Shown here piece by piece: positions 21,948 through 31,372 of a DNA stretch of 64,000 nucleotides (position 1 is its first letter; every line of letters begins with the position of its first letter). This DNA comes from an uncultured Eubacteriales bacterium (GTDB lineage Bacteria > Bacillota > Clostridia > Oscillospirales > Oscillospiraceae), in contig UREY01000008.1 in the NCBI GenBank assembly GCA_900546915.1, positions 1 through 64,000 on the forward strand. Reading direction: 5' to 3'. A model generated the notes under the pieces. The model worked only from the letters and a program-made list of their open reading frames with translations. It made no database searches and was not told where the DNA came from. The position numbers and the translations under genes were made by a program.

Positions 21948-22699
21948 CTCCTTGCGCCTGCCTTTCGGTTGTCTTCCTCAATGAGGGCGAGAAAGGTGTT
22001 TTCCAGATGGTCGGTGGGCAGTCCGGCGGCTCGGGCGACGGATTTCAGGTCCTCCATGGTCCCTTCAAACAGCAGGCGGCCGTGGTTGAGAATCCCGACG
22101 TCGTCCGCCGTCAGCTCCACTTCCGAAAGCAGGTGGGAGGAGACCAGCACCGTGCAGTCAAACTGCCGGGGGAGGGACTGAATCAAGGTGCGGATTTCAT
22201 GAATGCCCACGGGATCCAACCCGTTGGTGGGTTCGTCCAAAATCAAAATCGGAGGCTGTCCGATGAGGGCCCCGGCCAGTCCCAGCCGCTGCTTCATCCC
22301 GAGGGAGTATTGTTTGGCTTGGCGCTTGCGAAACGGGGTTAGGCCCACCAGCTCCAAAGCGTCGGCGACGCTGCTTTTGGGTAAGCCGAGGATTTTACGG
22401 ATGATCTCCAGATTTTCCTCTCCGGTCAGGTTGCCGTAGAAGGCGGGCGCTTCCAAAAAGGAGCCCACCTCCCGTAGGATGGCAATCCGGTCCGGAGGAT
22501 TGGTTTTTCCGTCTATGCGGAAGCTCCCCTCCGTGGGGCGGGTCAAGCCCAGCAGCATTTTCATGGTGGTGGATTTTCCCGCGCCGTTTGGGCCGAGGAA
22601 ACCGTAAATGCGGCCCTTGCGGACGTGGAGATTCAAATGAGAGACGGCTGTGAAGTCCCCGTAGGTTTTTGTGAGGTTTTGGGTCTCGATTATATTCAC
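21944..22699 (-). CDS. ABC transporter ATP-binding protein, BcrA/LanF type
   Basis: A 251-residue ATPase with Walker A (GPNGAGKSTTMKM), Q-loop, signature (YSLGMKQRLGLA), Walker B (PILILDEPTNGLD) and the switch His in VLVSSHLLSE. The sequence style (ETQNLTKTYGDFTAVSHLNL) matches the bacitracin/lantibiotic protection group. The GTG at 22699 has GGAG 9 bp upstream; a longer frame would extend into the promoter. It is the first gene of an operon with two permeases, a small membrane protein and perhaps the lipoprotein, and is divergent from a response regulator gene. Confidence 0.88.
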   Translation of the reverse strand: MNIIETQNLTKTYGDFTAVSHLNLHVRKGRIYGFLGPNGAGKSTTMKMLLGLTRPTEGSFRIDGKTNPPDRIAILREVGSFLEAPAFYGNLTGEENLEIIRKILGLPKSSVADALELVGLTPFRKRQAKQYSLGMKQRLGLAGALIGQPPILILDEPTNGLDPVGIHEIRTLIQSLPRQFDCTVLVSSHLLSEVELTADDVGILNHGRLLFEGTMEDLKSVARAAGLPTDHLENTFLALIEEDNRKAGARR

Positions 22700-22729
22700 G
22701 TTTTTGCGCTCCTTTCCTGTTCTGGGTCC

Positions 22730-22735
22730 AGTATA
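22730..22735 (-). promoter_or_regulatory. -10 element of the ABC transporter operon
   Basis: On the minus strand TATACT (22735-22730) lies about 30 bp before the GTG start. No usual -35 box is present; the position is filled by the CCTT repeats, as expected for an activator-dependent promoter. Confidence 0.5.
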
Positions 22736-22744
22736 GCGCAACAA

Positions 22745-22781
22745 CCTTGCAGGAACCTTCCGCCTTCCTTACGGCTGCCTT
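22745..22781. repeat. Four CCTT direct repeats at 11-bp spacing
   Basis: CCTT begins at 22745, 22756, 22767 and 22778, exactly one helical turn apart; the last two units share CCTTAC. They sit in the divergent region between transporter and regulator genes and overlap the transporter -35 position. OmpR-type regulators bind such tandem half-sites, so the adjacent response regulator is the likely ligand. Confidence 0.55.
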
Positions 22782-22822
22782 ACATTTTGCAAAATACCCG
22801 GGCAGGCTCCGTCCCTTTGTGC

Positions 22823-22828
22823 TATAAT
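22823..22828 (+). promoter_or_regulatory. -10 element of the response regulator operon
   Basis: A perfect TATAAT lies 20 bp before the start codon, without a recognisable -35 box. The start point would lie at about 22835, giving a very short leader with the GGGAGGA ribosome site. Confidence 0.5.
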
Positions 22829-22848
22829 GGCAGCCGGGAGGAAGCAAT

Positions 22849-23553
22849 ATGGACTACAGCTATTTGAAACAGAAAAAAATTCTCCTCGTGGACGACGAGG
22901 AGGAGATTCTCACCATGGTAACCGGGTTTTTACGGGAGGACGGTTATACGCAGATTCGCACGGCGTCTACCGTGGCCGACGCCCTTTCGGTGTGGAGGCA
23001 GTGGGAGCCGGAGCTTGCGGTTCTGGACGTGATGCTGCCGGATGGAGACGGCTTCTCTCTGTTCCAACAGGTGCGGACATGGGCGGAGAGCCCGGTGCTG
23101 TTTCTCACCGCGCGGGGGGAGGATGAGGATAGAATTCGCGGCCTGGGCCTGGGCGCCGACGACTATCTGGTGAAGCCGTTTTTGCCCAAGGAGCTGCTGC
23201 TGCGCATTGGAATGATCCTGCGCCGGTATTACAGGCAGGAGCAGCCCCTGGTGCAGCTGGCCGGGAGCCGGATTGATTTTTCCCGGGCGGAGGTTGTAAA
23301 AGAGGGCAGGCGTTTCCCTCTGACGGCGAAGGAGCATGAGATCCTCCAGACGCTTTGCCGGAACGCCGGAAGGATTGTAACCATCGACCAGCTTTGCCAG
23401 GCCGTATGGGGGGAGAATCCCTTCGGTTATGAGAACAGCCTGATGGCGCATATCCGCCGGATTCGGGAAAAAATAGAACGAAACCCGTCTAAGCCGGTGT
23501 CGTTGCTGACGGTCAAGGGCCTGGGGTATAAGCTGGTACTGGAGGGAAAGTAG
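22849..23553 (+). CDS. OmpR-family response regulator
   Basis: A 234-residue cytoplasmic regulator. The receiver domain has acidic DDEEE, phospho-acceptor Asp60 (AVLDVMLPDGDG), Thr in LFLTAR and Lys in YLVKPF. The winged helix shows LTAKEHEILQTLCRNAGRIV and the recognition part NSLMAHIRRIREKIE. It is followed after 1 bp by a histidine kinase and divergent from the ABC transporter, the usual arrangement in peptide-antibiotic sensing systems. It probably activates the transporter through the CCTT repeats. Confidence 0.93.
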   Translation: MDYSYLKQKKILLVDDEEEILTMVTGFLREDGYTQIRTASTVADALSVWRQWEPELAVLDVMLPDGDGFSLFQQVRTWAESPVLFLTARGEDEDRIRGLGLGADDYLVKPFLPKELLLRIGMILRRYYRQEQPLVQLAGSRIDFSRAEVVKEGRRFPLTAKEHEILQTLCRNAGRIVTIDQLCQAVWGENPFGYENSLMAHIRRIREKIERNPSKPVSLLTVKGLGYKLVLEGK

Positions 23554-23554
23554 C

Positions 23555-24946
23555 ATGCGCAGCGTGGCGAAGCTGACCCGCCGCTTTGTGGGGATTTTGT
23601 CGTTGAGCACCCTCCTTCTGTTGGCGGTGAATTTGGTGATTTTGGTGGTGCTGGCCGCCTATCAAACTCCGGGGGCCGGGCCGTGGACAACGGCCGGAGA
23701 AGCCGCCCGGGCTCTGCGCCGGGGGCCGGACGGCTATGTCCTGGGGGAGGACATGACGAGGACCCTAAAAGAGGAAAACGCCTGGGCCGTCTATATCGAC
23801 AACGACACCATGGAGGTTCTCTGGCACTCGGAGGATTTGCCGGAGGAAATCCCCCTGCAATATACCGTGTCCGATATTTCCCGCTTGACCCGGGGGTATG
23901 TGGCGGATTATCCCACCTTCACGGGAAGCGGGGAAGACGGACTGATGGTGGTGGGATTTCCCAAGGACCGTTACTGGAAGCTGATGAATCCCTCCTGGGA
24001 TTACTACTTTATCAAAAATGCTCCGGCGATTGCTCTGTCGGTGCTGGGGATCAATGTGGCGGTCATTTTTCTCATCTATATCCTGGCGAACGCCAAGCTG
24101 CTTCGCTCGGTGACCCCCATTGCAAACGGCGTGCAGGCGCTGCCCACCCAAGAGCCGGTATATGTGAAAGAAAGGGGGCTTTTGTCCGATCTGGCAAAGG
24201 ACATCAATCAGACGGCGGAGATCCTCCGGTCCCAGCGGGCGGACCTGCGCAAAAAGGAGACGGCGCGGGCGGACTGGATCTCCGGGGTTTCCCACGACAT
24301 CCGCACGCCCCTTTCCATGGTGATGGGCTACGCCGGGCAGCTGGAGGACGATCCGGACCTGTCGGGGGAGACCAGGCGGAAGGCGTCCGTCATCCGGCAG
24401 CAGAGCACGAAAATCAAGAATCTGATCCACGACCTGAATTTGGCCTCCAAGCTGGAATACAACATGCAGCCCCTGCATCCCCAGCCGGTGAACCTGATTG
24501 CCGTAGCCCGGCAGTGCGCGGCGGATTTTCTCAACGCGGATTTGGAGGGAAAGTATCCCTTGCAGTGGCGGGCCCCGGAGCATATCCCGGCCTGCATCCT
24601 GCAGGGAGATCCCAATTTGCTGCACCGGGCCCTGGAAAACCTCCTGCACAACGCCCAGTCCCACAATCCGGACGGCTGCCGGATCACGCTGGAGGTTTCT
24701 GTCAAGGCGGGGGCGTGCTGCATCGCGGTGTCCGACGACGGGGTGGGAATGACCGGCAAGCAGCTGGAAAAGCTGCAAAATACCCCCCACTATATGATGA
24801 ACGACGCCGGAATTGCAGAGCCGCGCCACGGCTTAGGGCTTCTGATTGTCCAGCAAATTGTGCGGGCCCATCATGGAACTACCCGCTTTTCCTCCGTGCA
24901 CCCCCATGGATTTTGCGTCGCAATCCAAATCCCCCTTTCCCCGTGA
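23555..24946 (+). CDS. Sensor histidine kinase, partner of the OmpR regulator
   Basis: A 463-residue membrane kinase. Two membrane helices (about 13-35 and 157-177) frame an extracellular sensor of about 120 residues, with no obvious known domain. A short linker precedes the HisKA domain with His247 (ISGVSHDIRTPLSMVMGY). The ATPase domain has an N box (RALENLLHNAQSH), SDDGVGMT and the GLGL box (PRHGLGLLIV). GGAGGG precedes the ATG. It should sense an envelope stress or antimicrobial and phosphorylate the regulator encoded 1 bp upstream. Confidence 0.92.
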   Translation: MRSVAKLTRRFVGILSLSTLLLLAVNLVILVVLAAYQTPGAGPWTTAGEAARALRRGPDGYVLGEDMTRTLKEENAWAVYIDNDTMEVLWHSEDLPEEIPLQYTVSDISRLTRGYVADYPTFTGSGEDGLMVVGFPKDRYWKLMNPSWDYYFIKNAPAIALSVLGINVAVIFLIYILANAKLLRSVTPIANGVQALPTQEPVYVKERGLLSDLAKDINQTAEILRSQRADLRKKETARADWISGVSHDIRTPLSMVMGYAGQLEDDPDLSGETRRKASVIRQQSTKIKNLIHDLNLASKLEYNMQPLHPQPVNLIAVARQCAADFLNADLEGKYPLQWRAPEHIPACILQGDPNLLHRALENLLHNAQSHNPDGCRITLEVSVKAGACCIAVSDDGVGMTGKQLEKLQNTPHYMMNDAGIAEPRHGLGLLIVQQIVRAHHGTTRFSSVHPHGFCVAIQIPLSP

Positions 24947-25273
24947 AAAACAGCGGGCTCGAAGACGCGCCCCCATCAAGCAGCATGGCTCCGGCATATC
25001 CGGCTTTGGCTGTGCCGTTTCCGCTCGGGAAAACTCTCTGTTTCCACGGGCTTGGAATTGTGGTAGAATGGAACCGGCAGGTATGATGTACGCTGGGAAT
25101 TTCAGAATGCCTCCGGCGAATGCGCGTTGCGCCGGTGAAACGTAACGTGCCGCTTGTCAGGCGGACGAGGCGGGAGGACGGCGGGATCCATGGCGGAACG
25201 CCGGAAAAATCCCCGCCCACCGAGGGGAAGTAAGAGCGCGAAAAATTGGAATTTTGGCAGGAGGGATTTCTTC
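24947..25273 (+). other. 327-bp spacer upstream of the Sat-like acetyltransferase
   Basis: No gene was recognised. It contains a plausible promoter (TTTCCA 25041-25046, 17 bp, TAGAAT 25064-25069) about 200 bp before the acetyltransferase start, implying a long leader. I see no riboswitch or attenuator hairpin in it. Confidence 0.4.
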
Positions 25274-25807
25274 GTGATTACAATACGCATCATTACGAAA
25301 GAGCACCAACAGGATATCCACATCCGGAACGAGCCGTTTTTGATTTGGGGGCGGATGATTCCGTCCTACGTAGACAGAAAATGGGGATATTCCGTAGAAG
25401 AATTCAGCCGTGAGCAGGTCACCGAAATGTGCTTCCCGGATGAGGACTACGATTATGATCGTATGTGTCGGAACAGCGTTTTTGTCGGGGCCTATGACGG
25501 GGACAAATGCGTTGGGCTCGCCGTATTTCAGGATTTCTTTTTCCAATACATGTACCTTTACGATTTGAAGGTTTGCAAAGCATATAGGAAGCAGAGGATT
25601 GCAACCAAGCTGATTGAGGAAGGACTGAGGATCGCGGTCGAAAGAGGCTACCGTGGAATATATACCCAGGGTCAGGACAATAATCTCTCGGCCTGTCTGT
25701 TCTACTTAAATGTGGGGTTCCATATCGGAGGCTTGGACACAGATGTCTATCGGGGAACCAAACAGGAGGGGAAATCCGATATCCTCTTTTACATGGATTC
25801 CCAATAA
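25274..25807 (+). CDS. GNAT acetyltransferase resembling streptothricin acetyltransferases
   Basis: A 177-residue GNAT protein. Its EPFLIWGRMIPSYVDRKW start, the central VGLAVFQDFFFQYMYLYDLK strands, VCKAYRKQRIATKLIEEGL (acetyl-CoA loop) and the end QDNNLSACLFYLNVGFHIGG / LDTDVYRG follow the layout of Sat4/SatA enzymes, which acetylate streptothricin. Similarity is by remembered pattern, so drug resistance is only a possibility. The GTG at 25274 follows AGGAGG at 25258-25263. A hairpin 28 bp downstream may terminate it. Confidence 0.75.
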   Translation: MITIRIITKEHQQDIHIRNEPFLIWGRMIPSYVDRKWGYSVEEFSREQVTEMCFPDEDYDYDRMCRNSVFVGAYDGDKCVGLAVFQDFFFQYMYLYDLKVCKAYRKQRIATKLIEEGLRIAVERGYRGIYTQGQDNNLSACLFYLNVGFHIGGLDTDVYRGTKQEGKSDILFYMDSQ

Positions 25808-25834
25808 AAGGCGATCTTTGCCCATGGATGGTTC

Positions 25835-25870
25835 AGGCGGGAAAACCCGAAGATGGTTTTCCCGCCTATT
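25835..25870 (+). terminator. Terminator-like hairpin after the acetyltransferase
   Basis: A perfect 13-bp stem (25835-25847 with 25855-25867) with a 7-nt loop, followed by a weak ATTTC tail. It could serve both this gene and the converging GIY-YIG gene. Confidence 0.55.
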
Positions 25871-25920
25871 TCAATTTGGAACAGGATTTGTGCCCGTTCC
25901 GCAGGACGGGGGTAAGCCGC

Positions 25921-26187
25921 TCATTTCTGCGGGGGCTGCTCCGGGGACCAGGTCCGGCACAGCTCCAGCTTTTTGGCCCGGGGCAGAGCCTGGATGGCCT
26001 GTTCCCGGCGCAGAGCGCTGCCGTGATCGGGGCACACCTCTTGGTAGACCGGCACGACGGGGCCCCGGCCCCGGGTGTATTTGGCGCCCCGACCCCGGTT
26101 ATGGGCGGCCAGGCGGCGGGAGAAGTGGTTGGTGATGCCGGTGTACAAGGTGCCGTCCCGGCACTGTAAAATATAGACGATCCACAT
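25921..26187 (-). CDS. GIY-YIG domain protein (UPF0213/YhbQ-like)
   Basis: An 88-residue single-domain GIY-YIG protein: VYILQCRDGTLYTGITNHFS carries the paired Tyr motifs, followed by the Arg of RRLAAHN and by Glu in RREQAIQALPR. The small stand-alone family (YhbQ, UPF0213) is widespread; some members cut DNA, but the role is not settled. The ATG is preceded by AAAAGGAGCC. It is transcribed alone, converging with the acetyltransferase. Confidence 0.85.
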   Translation of the reverse strand: MWIVYILQCRDGTLYTGITNHFSRRLAAHNRGRGAKYTRGRGPVVPVYQEVCPDHGSALRREQAIQALPRAKKLELCRTWSPEQPPQK

Positions 26188-26433
26188 GGAAGGCTCCTTT
26201 TGCTTCCGGCGGGGGGCGGCGCGGGTCCCGGAGCAGCCGGGACGGGACGCCCGTCCCCGCCGGATCAGATGGATTTTTGCGGGGGATGCCGTGATTCTAA
26301 CATGAAATCTCCTGCAAAGAAAGAAAAAACTGCATGGATGACCAATAGGAGGTGTAAACTAAAGCCGACCGGCGGCGCGGAGCGGCTGAAAAACCGGGGG
26401 AATTTTGTTCAAAAAATATTTATAATCCGCCCC

Positions 26434-26462
26434 TTGACAAGGAGGGGTTCGGGTTGTATAGT
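26434..26462 (+). promoter_or_regulatory. Promoter of the hrcA-grpE-dnaK-dnaJ operon
   Basis: A perfect TTGACA (26434-26439) and TATAGT (26457-26462) are 17 bp apart. The predicted start point falls inside the CIRCE operator. Confidence 0.85.
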
Positions 26463-26466
26463 TAGC

Positions 26467-26493
26467 TTAGCACTCGAGAGGAAGGAGTGCTAA
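26467..26493 (+). promoter_or_regulatory. CIRCE operator (HrcA-binding site)
   Basis: TTAGCACTC (26467-26475), a 9-bp spacer, then GAGTGCTAA (26485-26493). This is a perfect match to the CIRCE consensus. HrcA bound here represses the operon until heat or misfolded protein draws GroEL away. Confidence 0.97.
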
Positions 26494-26507
26494 CAGGAGG
26501 CGATTGC

Positions 26508-27590
26508 ATGGAGTTGACCCAGCGGAAGAAGCAGGTGTTACAGACGGTGGTGGACCTGTATATCCGCACAGCCGAGCCGGTGGGCTCAAAGGCGGTTGCA
26601 GCCATGCCGGGGATGAATTACTCCTCCGCTACCATTCGCAACGAATTGGCGGATCTGACGACCATGGGCCTTCTGGAGCAGCCCCATACCTCCGCCGGGC
26701 GGATTCCCTCTCCTGCGGGGTACCGGCTGTATGTGGATGAGCTGATGCAGGGCTACAAGCTCAGCGTGGATGAGACCAAGGACCTGAAAAATGCCATGGA
26801 GCTGAAAATGCAGGAGTTCGACAAGGTTCTGGACAAGGTGGCCAGACTGGTCTCTCAGGCCACGGATCTGCCCGCTTATACGGTGGCCGCCCGTCCGGGC
26901 GCGGCTACAGTGAAGCGGTTTGAGATCCTCATGGCGGAGGCCGGGAGCTTCATCCTGGTGGTCATGACCAACGGCGACGTGGTGAAAAACAAGCTGATCA
27001 AGCTGCCGCTGCATGTGACGGAGGCGGATCTGAAGCTTCTGAGCGCCGTGCTCAACGCCAGCATGACCGGGCTCAGCGCCCAAGAGCTGACGGCGGAGCT
27101 GCTGGAGCGTGTGACGCAAAACGCCGGCGCGGCGGCCGGTCTGGTGCCGGTGATCCTGGACTTTACCAACGAGGTCCTGCGGGGCCAGCAAGACGGCTCG
27201 GTTGCCTTGCGGGGCCAGGTCCGGCTTTTGCATCAGCCGGAGTACCAAGATGTGGAAAAGGCCCAGGAGGTTTTGAGCAGCCTGGATGAGGAGACCATTT
27301 CCCACCTGCCCGCTGTGATGGGGGGAGAAAAGACCCAGATTCTGGTGGGACCGGAAAACGTGGCCCAGGAGCTGAGAGACACGTCGGTTGTGATGACCAA
27401 GTTCGACATCGGCGAAGGCATGCAGGGTCTCATCGGCGTGGTGGGACCGACCCGCATGGACTATGCGAAGATCACGGCCCGGCTCAGTTATTTTGCGGAA
27501 AATCTGTCTAAGATGTTTTCCCCGCCGGAGCCCAACCGGAAGCAGCTTCCCGAGGGAAGCGAGCCGGAAGCAGAAAAACAGGAGGCATAG
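26508..27590 (+). CDS. hrcA: Heat-inducible transcription repressor HrcA
   Basis: A 360-residue repressor that binds CIRCE. The N-terminal winged helix is clear: LTQRKKQVLQTVVDLYIRTA, EPVGSKAVAAMPGMNYSSAT and IRNELADLTTMGLLEQPHTS, then AGRIPSPAGYRLYVDELM. The C-terminal end has the usual GEGMQGLIGVVGPTRMDYAK. AGGAGG precedes the ATG at 26508; a GTG at 26487 lies inside CIRCE and is not used. First gene of the operon. The acidic C-terminal tail (EGSEPEAEKQEA) is slightly long for the family. Confidence 0.97.
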   Translation: MELTQRKKQVLQTVVDLYIRTAEPVGSKAVAAMPGMNYSSATIRNELADLTTMGLLEQPHTSAGRIPSPAGYRLYVDELMQGYKLSVDETKDLKNAMELKMQEFDKVLDKVARLVSQATDLPAYTVAARPGAATVKRFEILMAEAGSFILVVMTNGDVVKNKLIKLPLHVTEADLKLLSAVLNASMTGLSAQELTAELLERVTQNAGAAAGLVPVILDFTNEVLRGQQDGSVALRGQVRLLHQPEYQDVEKAQEVLSSLDEETISHLPAVMGGEKTQILVGPENVAQELRDTSVVMTKFDIGEGMQGLIGVVGPTRMDYAKITARLSYFAENLSKMFSPPEPNRKQLPEGSEPEAEKQEA

Positions 27591-27593
27591 ATT

Positions 27594-28136
27594 GTGGCTG
27601 ACAAAGAAAATAAAAAGAACAAGAAAAAGAACCAGGAGCCGGAGCAGGCGCCTGCTCCGGAGCCCCGGGAGGCGCAGGCAGAGGCGGCCGCCCAGCCCAC
27701 CGAGCTGCAGCAGCTCCAGGAAAAGCTGGATGCGGAGCACGAGGCGCACCTCCGCTTAGCGGCGGAGTACGACAACTTCCGCAAGCGGACCCAAAAGGAA
27801 AAGGACGCCAGCTACGCCAACGGCAAGGCCGACACCCTGGTCAAGCTCCTGCCGGTTTACGACAATCTGGAGCGGGCGCTGAACCAGCCCACAGAAGACG
27901 CCGCCTACAAAAAGGGCGTGGAGATGACCATGGCGGAGCTGGAGAAGATTTTCCAGGGCCTGGGCGCCGAGAGCTTCGGCGCGCCGGGAGACGCCTTCGA
28001 TCCCAACCTGCACAACGCGGTGATGCACACCGCCGACGAAAGCCTGGGAGAGAGCACCATCGTGCAGGTCTTCCAGAAGGGCTTCCGGGTGGGGGAAAAG
28101 GTGATTCGTTTCGCCATGGTGCAGGTTGCCAATTAG
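27594..28136 (+). CDS. grpE: Nucleotide exchange factor GrpE
   Basis: A 180-residue cochaperone that releases ADP from DnaK. The N-terminus is a charged, Lys/Glu-rich tail, then a long coiled coil (LQQLQEKLDAEHEAHLRLAA) with the family motif AEYDNFRKRT. The beta domain ends with FDPNLHNAVMHT, then VFQKGFRVGEKVIRFAMVQV. It starts at GTG with AGGAGG 8 bp upstream, 3 bp after hrcA stops. Confidence 0.96.
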   Translation: MADKENKKNKKKNQEPEQAPAPEPREAQAEAAAQPTELQQLQEKLDAEHEAHLRLAAEYDNFRKRTQKEKDASYANGKADTLVKLLPVYDNLERALNQPTEDAAYKKGVEMTMAELEKIFQGLGAESFGAPGDAFDPNLHNAVMHTADESLGESTIVQVFQKGFRVGEKVIRFAMVQVAN

Positions 28137-28186
28137 CAGGTAGATTCCCGGGCTTTCCCGGTTTTTATAAATTTTGTATATGATAA

Positions 28187-30043
<1,857 letters not shown>

Positions 30044-30049
30044 TTTACC

Positions 30050-30094
30050 CAACAGCGATGCCGGAGGGACGGGGTTCACGTCCCTCCGCTGTTG
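30050..30094 (+). promoter_or_regulatory. Intergenic hairpin between dnaK and dnaJ
   Basis: CGGAGGGACG (30062-30071) pairs with CGTCCCTCCG (30079-30088), and CAACAGC/GCTGTTG flank it. There is no T-tract, so it is more likely to tune dnaJ expression or protect the dnaK end than to terminate fully. Confidence 0.5.
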
Positions 30095-30134
30095 CGCTTA
30101 TTTGCGCCAGTACATCCAAGCGAGGTGAGGAGCC

Positions 30135-31292
30135 ATGAGTGACGAGAAGAAACGCGATTATTACGAGGTTCTGGGCGTCGGGAAGAGCGCCGGCGCCGAT
30201 GAGATTAAGAAGGCTTACCGAAAGAAAGCGCTCCAGTATCACCCGGACCGGAATCCGGGAGACAAAGAGGCGGAAGCGAAATTCAAGGAGGTGGGCGAGG
30301 CCTACGAGGTCTTGTCCAACGACGAAAAGCGGAGCCGGTACGACCAATTTGGCTTTGCCGGGGTAGATCCCAACTTCAATCCCAATGCCGGAGGCTTCGG
30401 CGGCGGCTTTGGGGGCTTTGGAGACGCCTTTTCCGGCTTCGGCGACATCTTTGGAGATTTGTTCGGCGGCGGCAGCGGTAGGCGGAGCGCCAACGCCCCG
30501 CGCCAGGGGGAGAATGTGGGCGCCCGGCTGGAGCTGACCTTTGAGGAAGCCGCCTTCGGCACGGAGAAAGAGGTGCCGGTGGTCCGCATCGAGACCTGCG
30601 CCAAATGCGGCGGCAGCGGCTCCGCCGCCGGTACCGCGCCGGAAACCTGCCCCACCTGCCGGGGAACCGGGTCTGTGCGCACCACCCAGAATTTTATGGG
30701 GATGACCATGCAGTCCACCACGGCTTGCCCCAAGTGCGGCGGCACCGGAAAGATCATCAAAGATCCCTGCTCCACCTGCCGGGGCAAGGGGAAGGTGCGC
30801 CGTTCCACCAAGGTTCGGGTTCAGATTCCGGCGGGCGTGGACGACGGGCAGAGCGTCCGGGTCCGGGGGGAAGGCTGTACCGGCTCCAACGGCGGGCCCA
30901 ACGGAGACCTCCTGGTGGAGATTTCCATTCGCAACCACGCCTTTTTCCAGCGGGATGGGGCCAACGTTCTGTGCGAGCTGCCCATCACCTTCTCTCAGGC
31001 CGCCTTGGGCGCGGAGCTGGAGGTCCCCACCTTGGACGGGAAGGTCCGGTATAACATCCCGGAGGGGACGCAAACCGGAACGACCTTCCGCCTGCGGGGC
31101 AAGGGCATCCCCTTCCTGCACAGCAAGGCCCGGGGCGATCAGCTGGTGACGGTGGTGGTGGAGACGCCCACCCGGCTCTCCCGGGAGCAAAAGGAGCTGC
31201 TCCGCCGCTTTGAGGACAGCGCCAAGGATTCCGGCGCGCAGCCGAAGATTGCAAAGTTTTTTGAGAAGCTCCGGCAGAATTTTGATAAATAA
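30135..31292 (+). CDS. dnaJ: Chaperone DnaJ (Hsp40)
   Basis: A 385-residue type I Hsp40. It has the J domain with HPD ([13 protein letters not shown]), a Gly/Phe region ([20 protein letters not shown]) and four zinc-binding repeats: [24 protein letters not shown] and CSTCRGKG. The C-terminal substrate domain follows. It stimulates DnaK ATPase. GAGG precedes the ATG; it is the last gene of the operon and ends at a strong hairpin. Confidence 0.97.
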   Translation: MSDEKKRDYYEVLGVGKSAGADEIKKAYRKKALQYHPDRNPGDKEAEAKFKEVGEAYEVLSNDEKRSRYDQFGFAGVDPNFNPNAGGFGGGFGGFGDAFSGFGDIFGDLFGGGSGRRSANAPRQGENVGARLELTFEEAAFGTEKEVPVVRIETCAKCGGSGSAAGTAPETCPTCRGTGSVRTTQNFMGMTMQSTTACPKCGGTGKIIKDPCSTCRGKGKVRRSTKVRVQIPAGVDDGQSVRVRGEGCTGSNGGPNGDLLVEISIRNHAFFQRDGANVLCELPITFSQAALGAELEVPTLDGKVRYNIPEGTQTGTTFRLRGKGIPFLHSKARGDQLVTVVVETPTRLSREQKELLRRFEDSAKDSGAQPKIAKFFEKLRQNFDK

Positions 31293-31303
31293 TGGGCAAT
31301 GAG

Positions 31304-31357
31304 AAGCTGCTGCAACGGCGCGCGGACGGTTTGGTCCGTGGGGTTGCAGCAGCTTTT
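31304..31357 (+). terminator. Terminator of the dnaK operon
   Basis: A perfect 13-bp stem (31304-31316 with 31343-31355) then TT. It lies between converging genes. Confidence 0.75.
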
Positions 31358-31372
31358 AAATTTTGGGGAGGC

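Larger units (their letters stand above)
26188..26507 (+). other. 320-bp spacer before the heat-shock operon
   Basis: The first 200 bp hold no recognised element. The end carries the hrcA promoter and CIRCE operator, listed separately. Confidence 0.5.
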
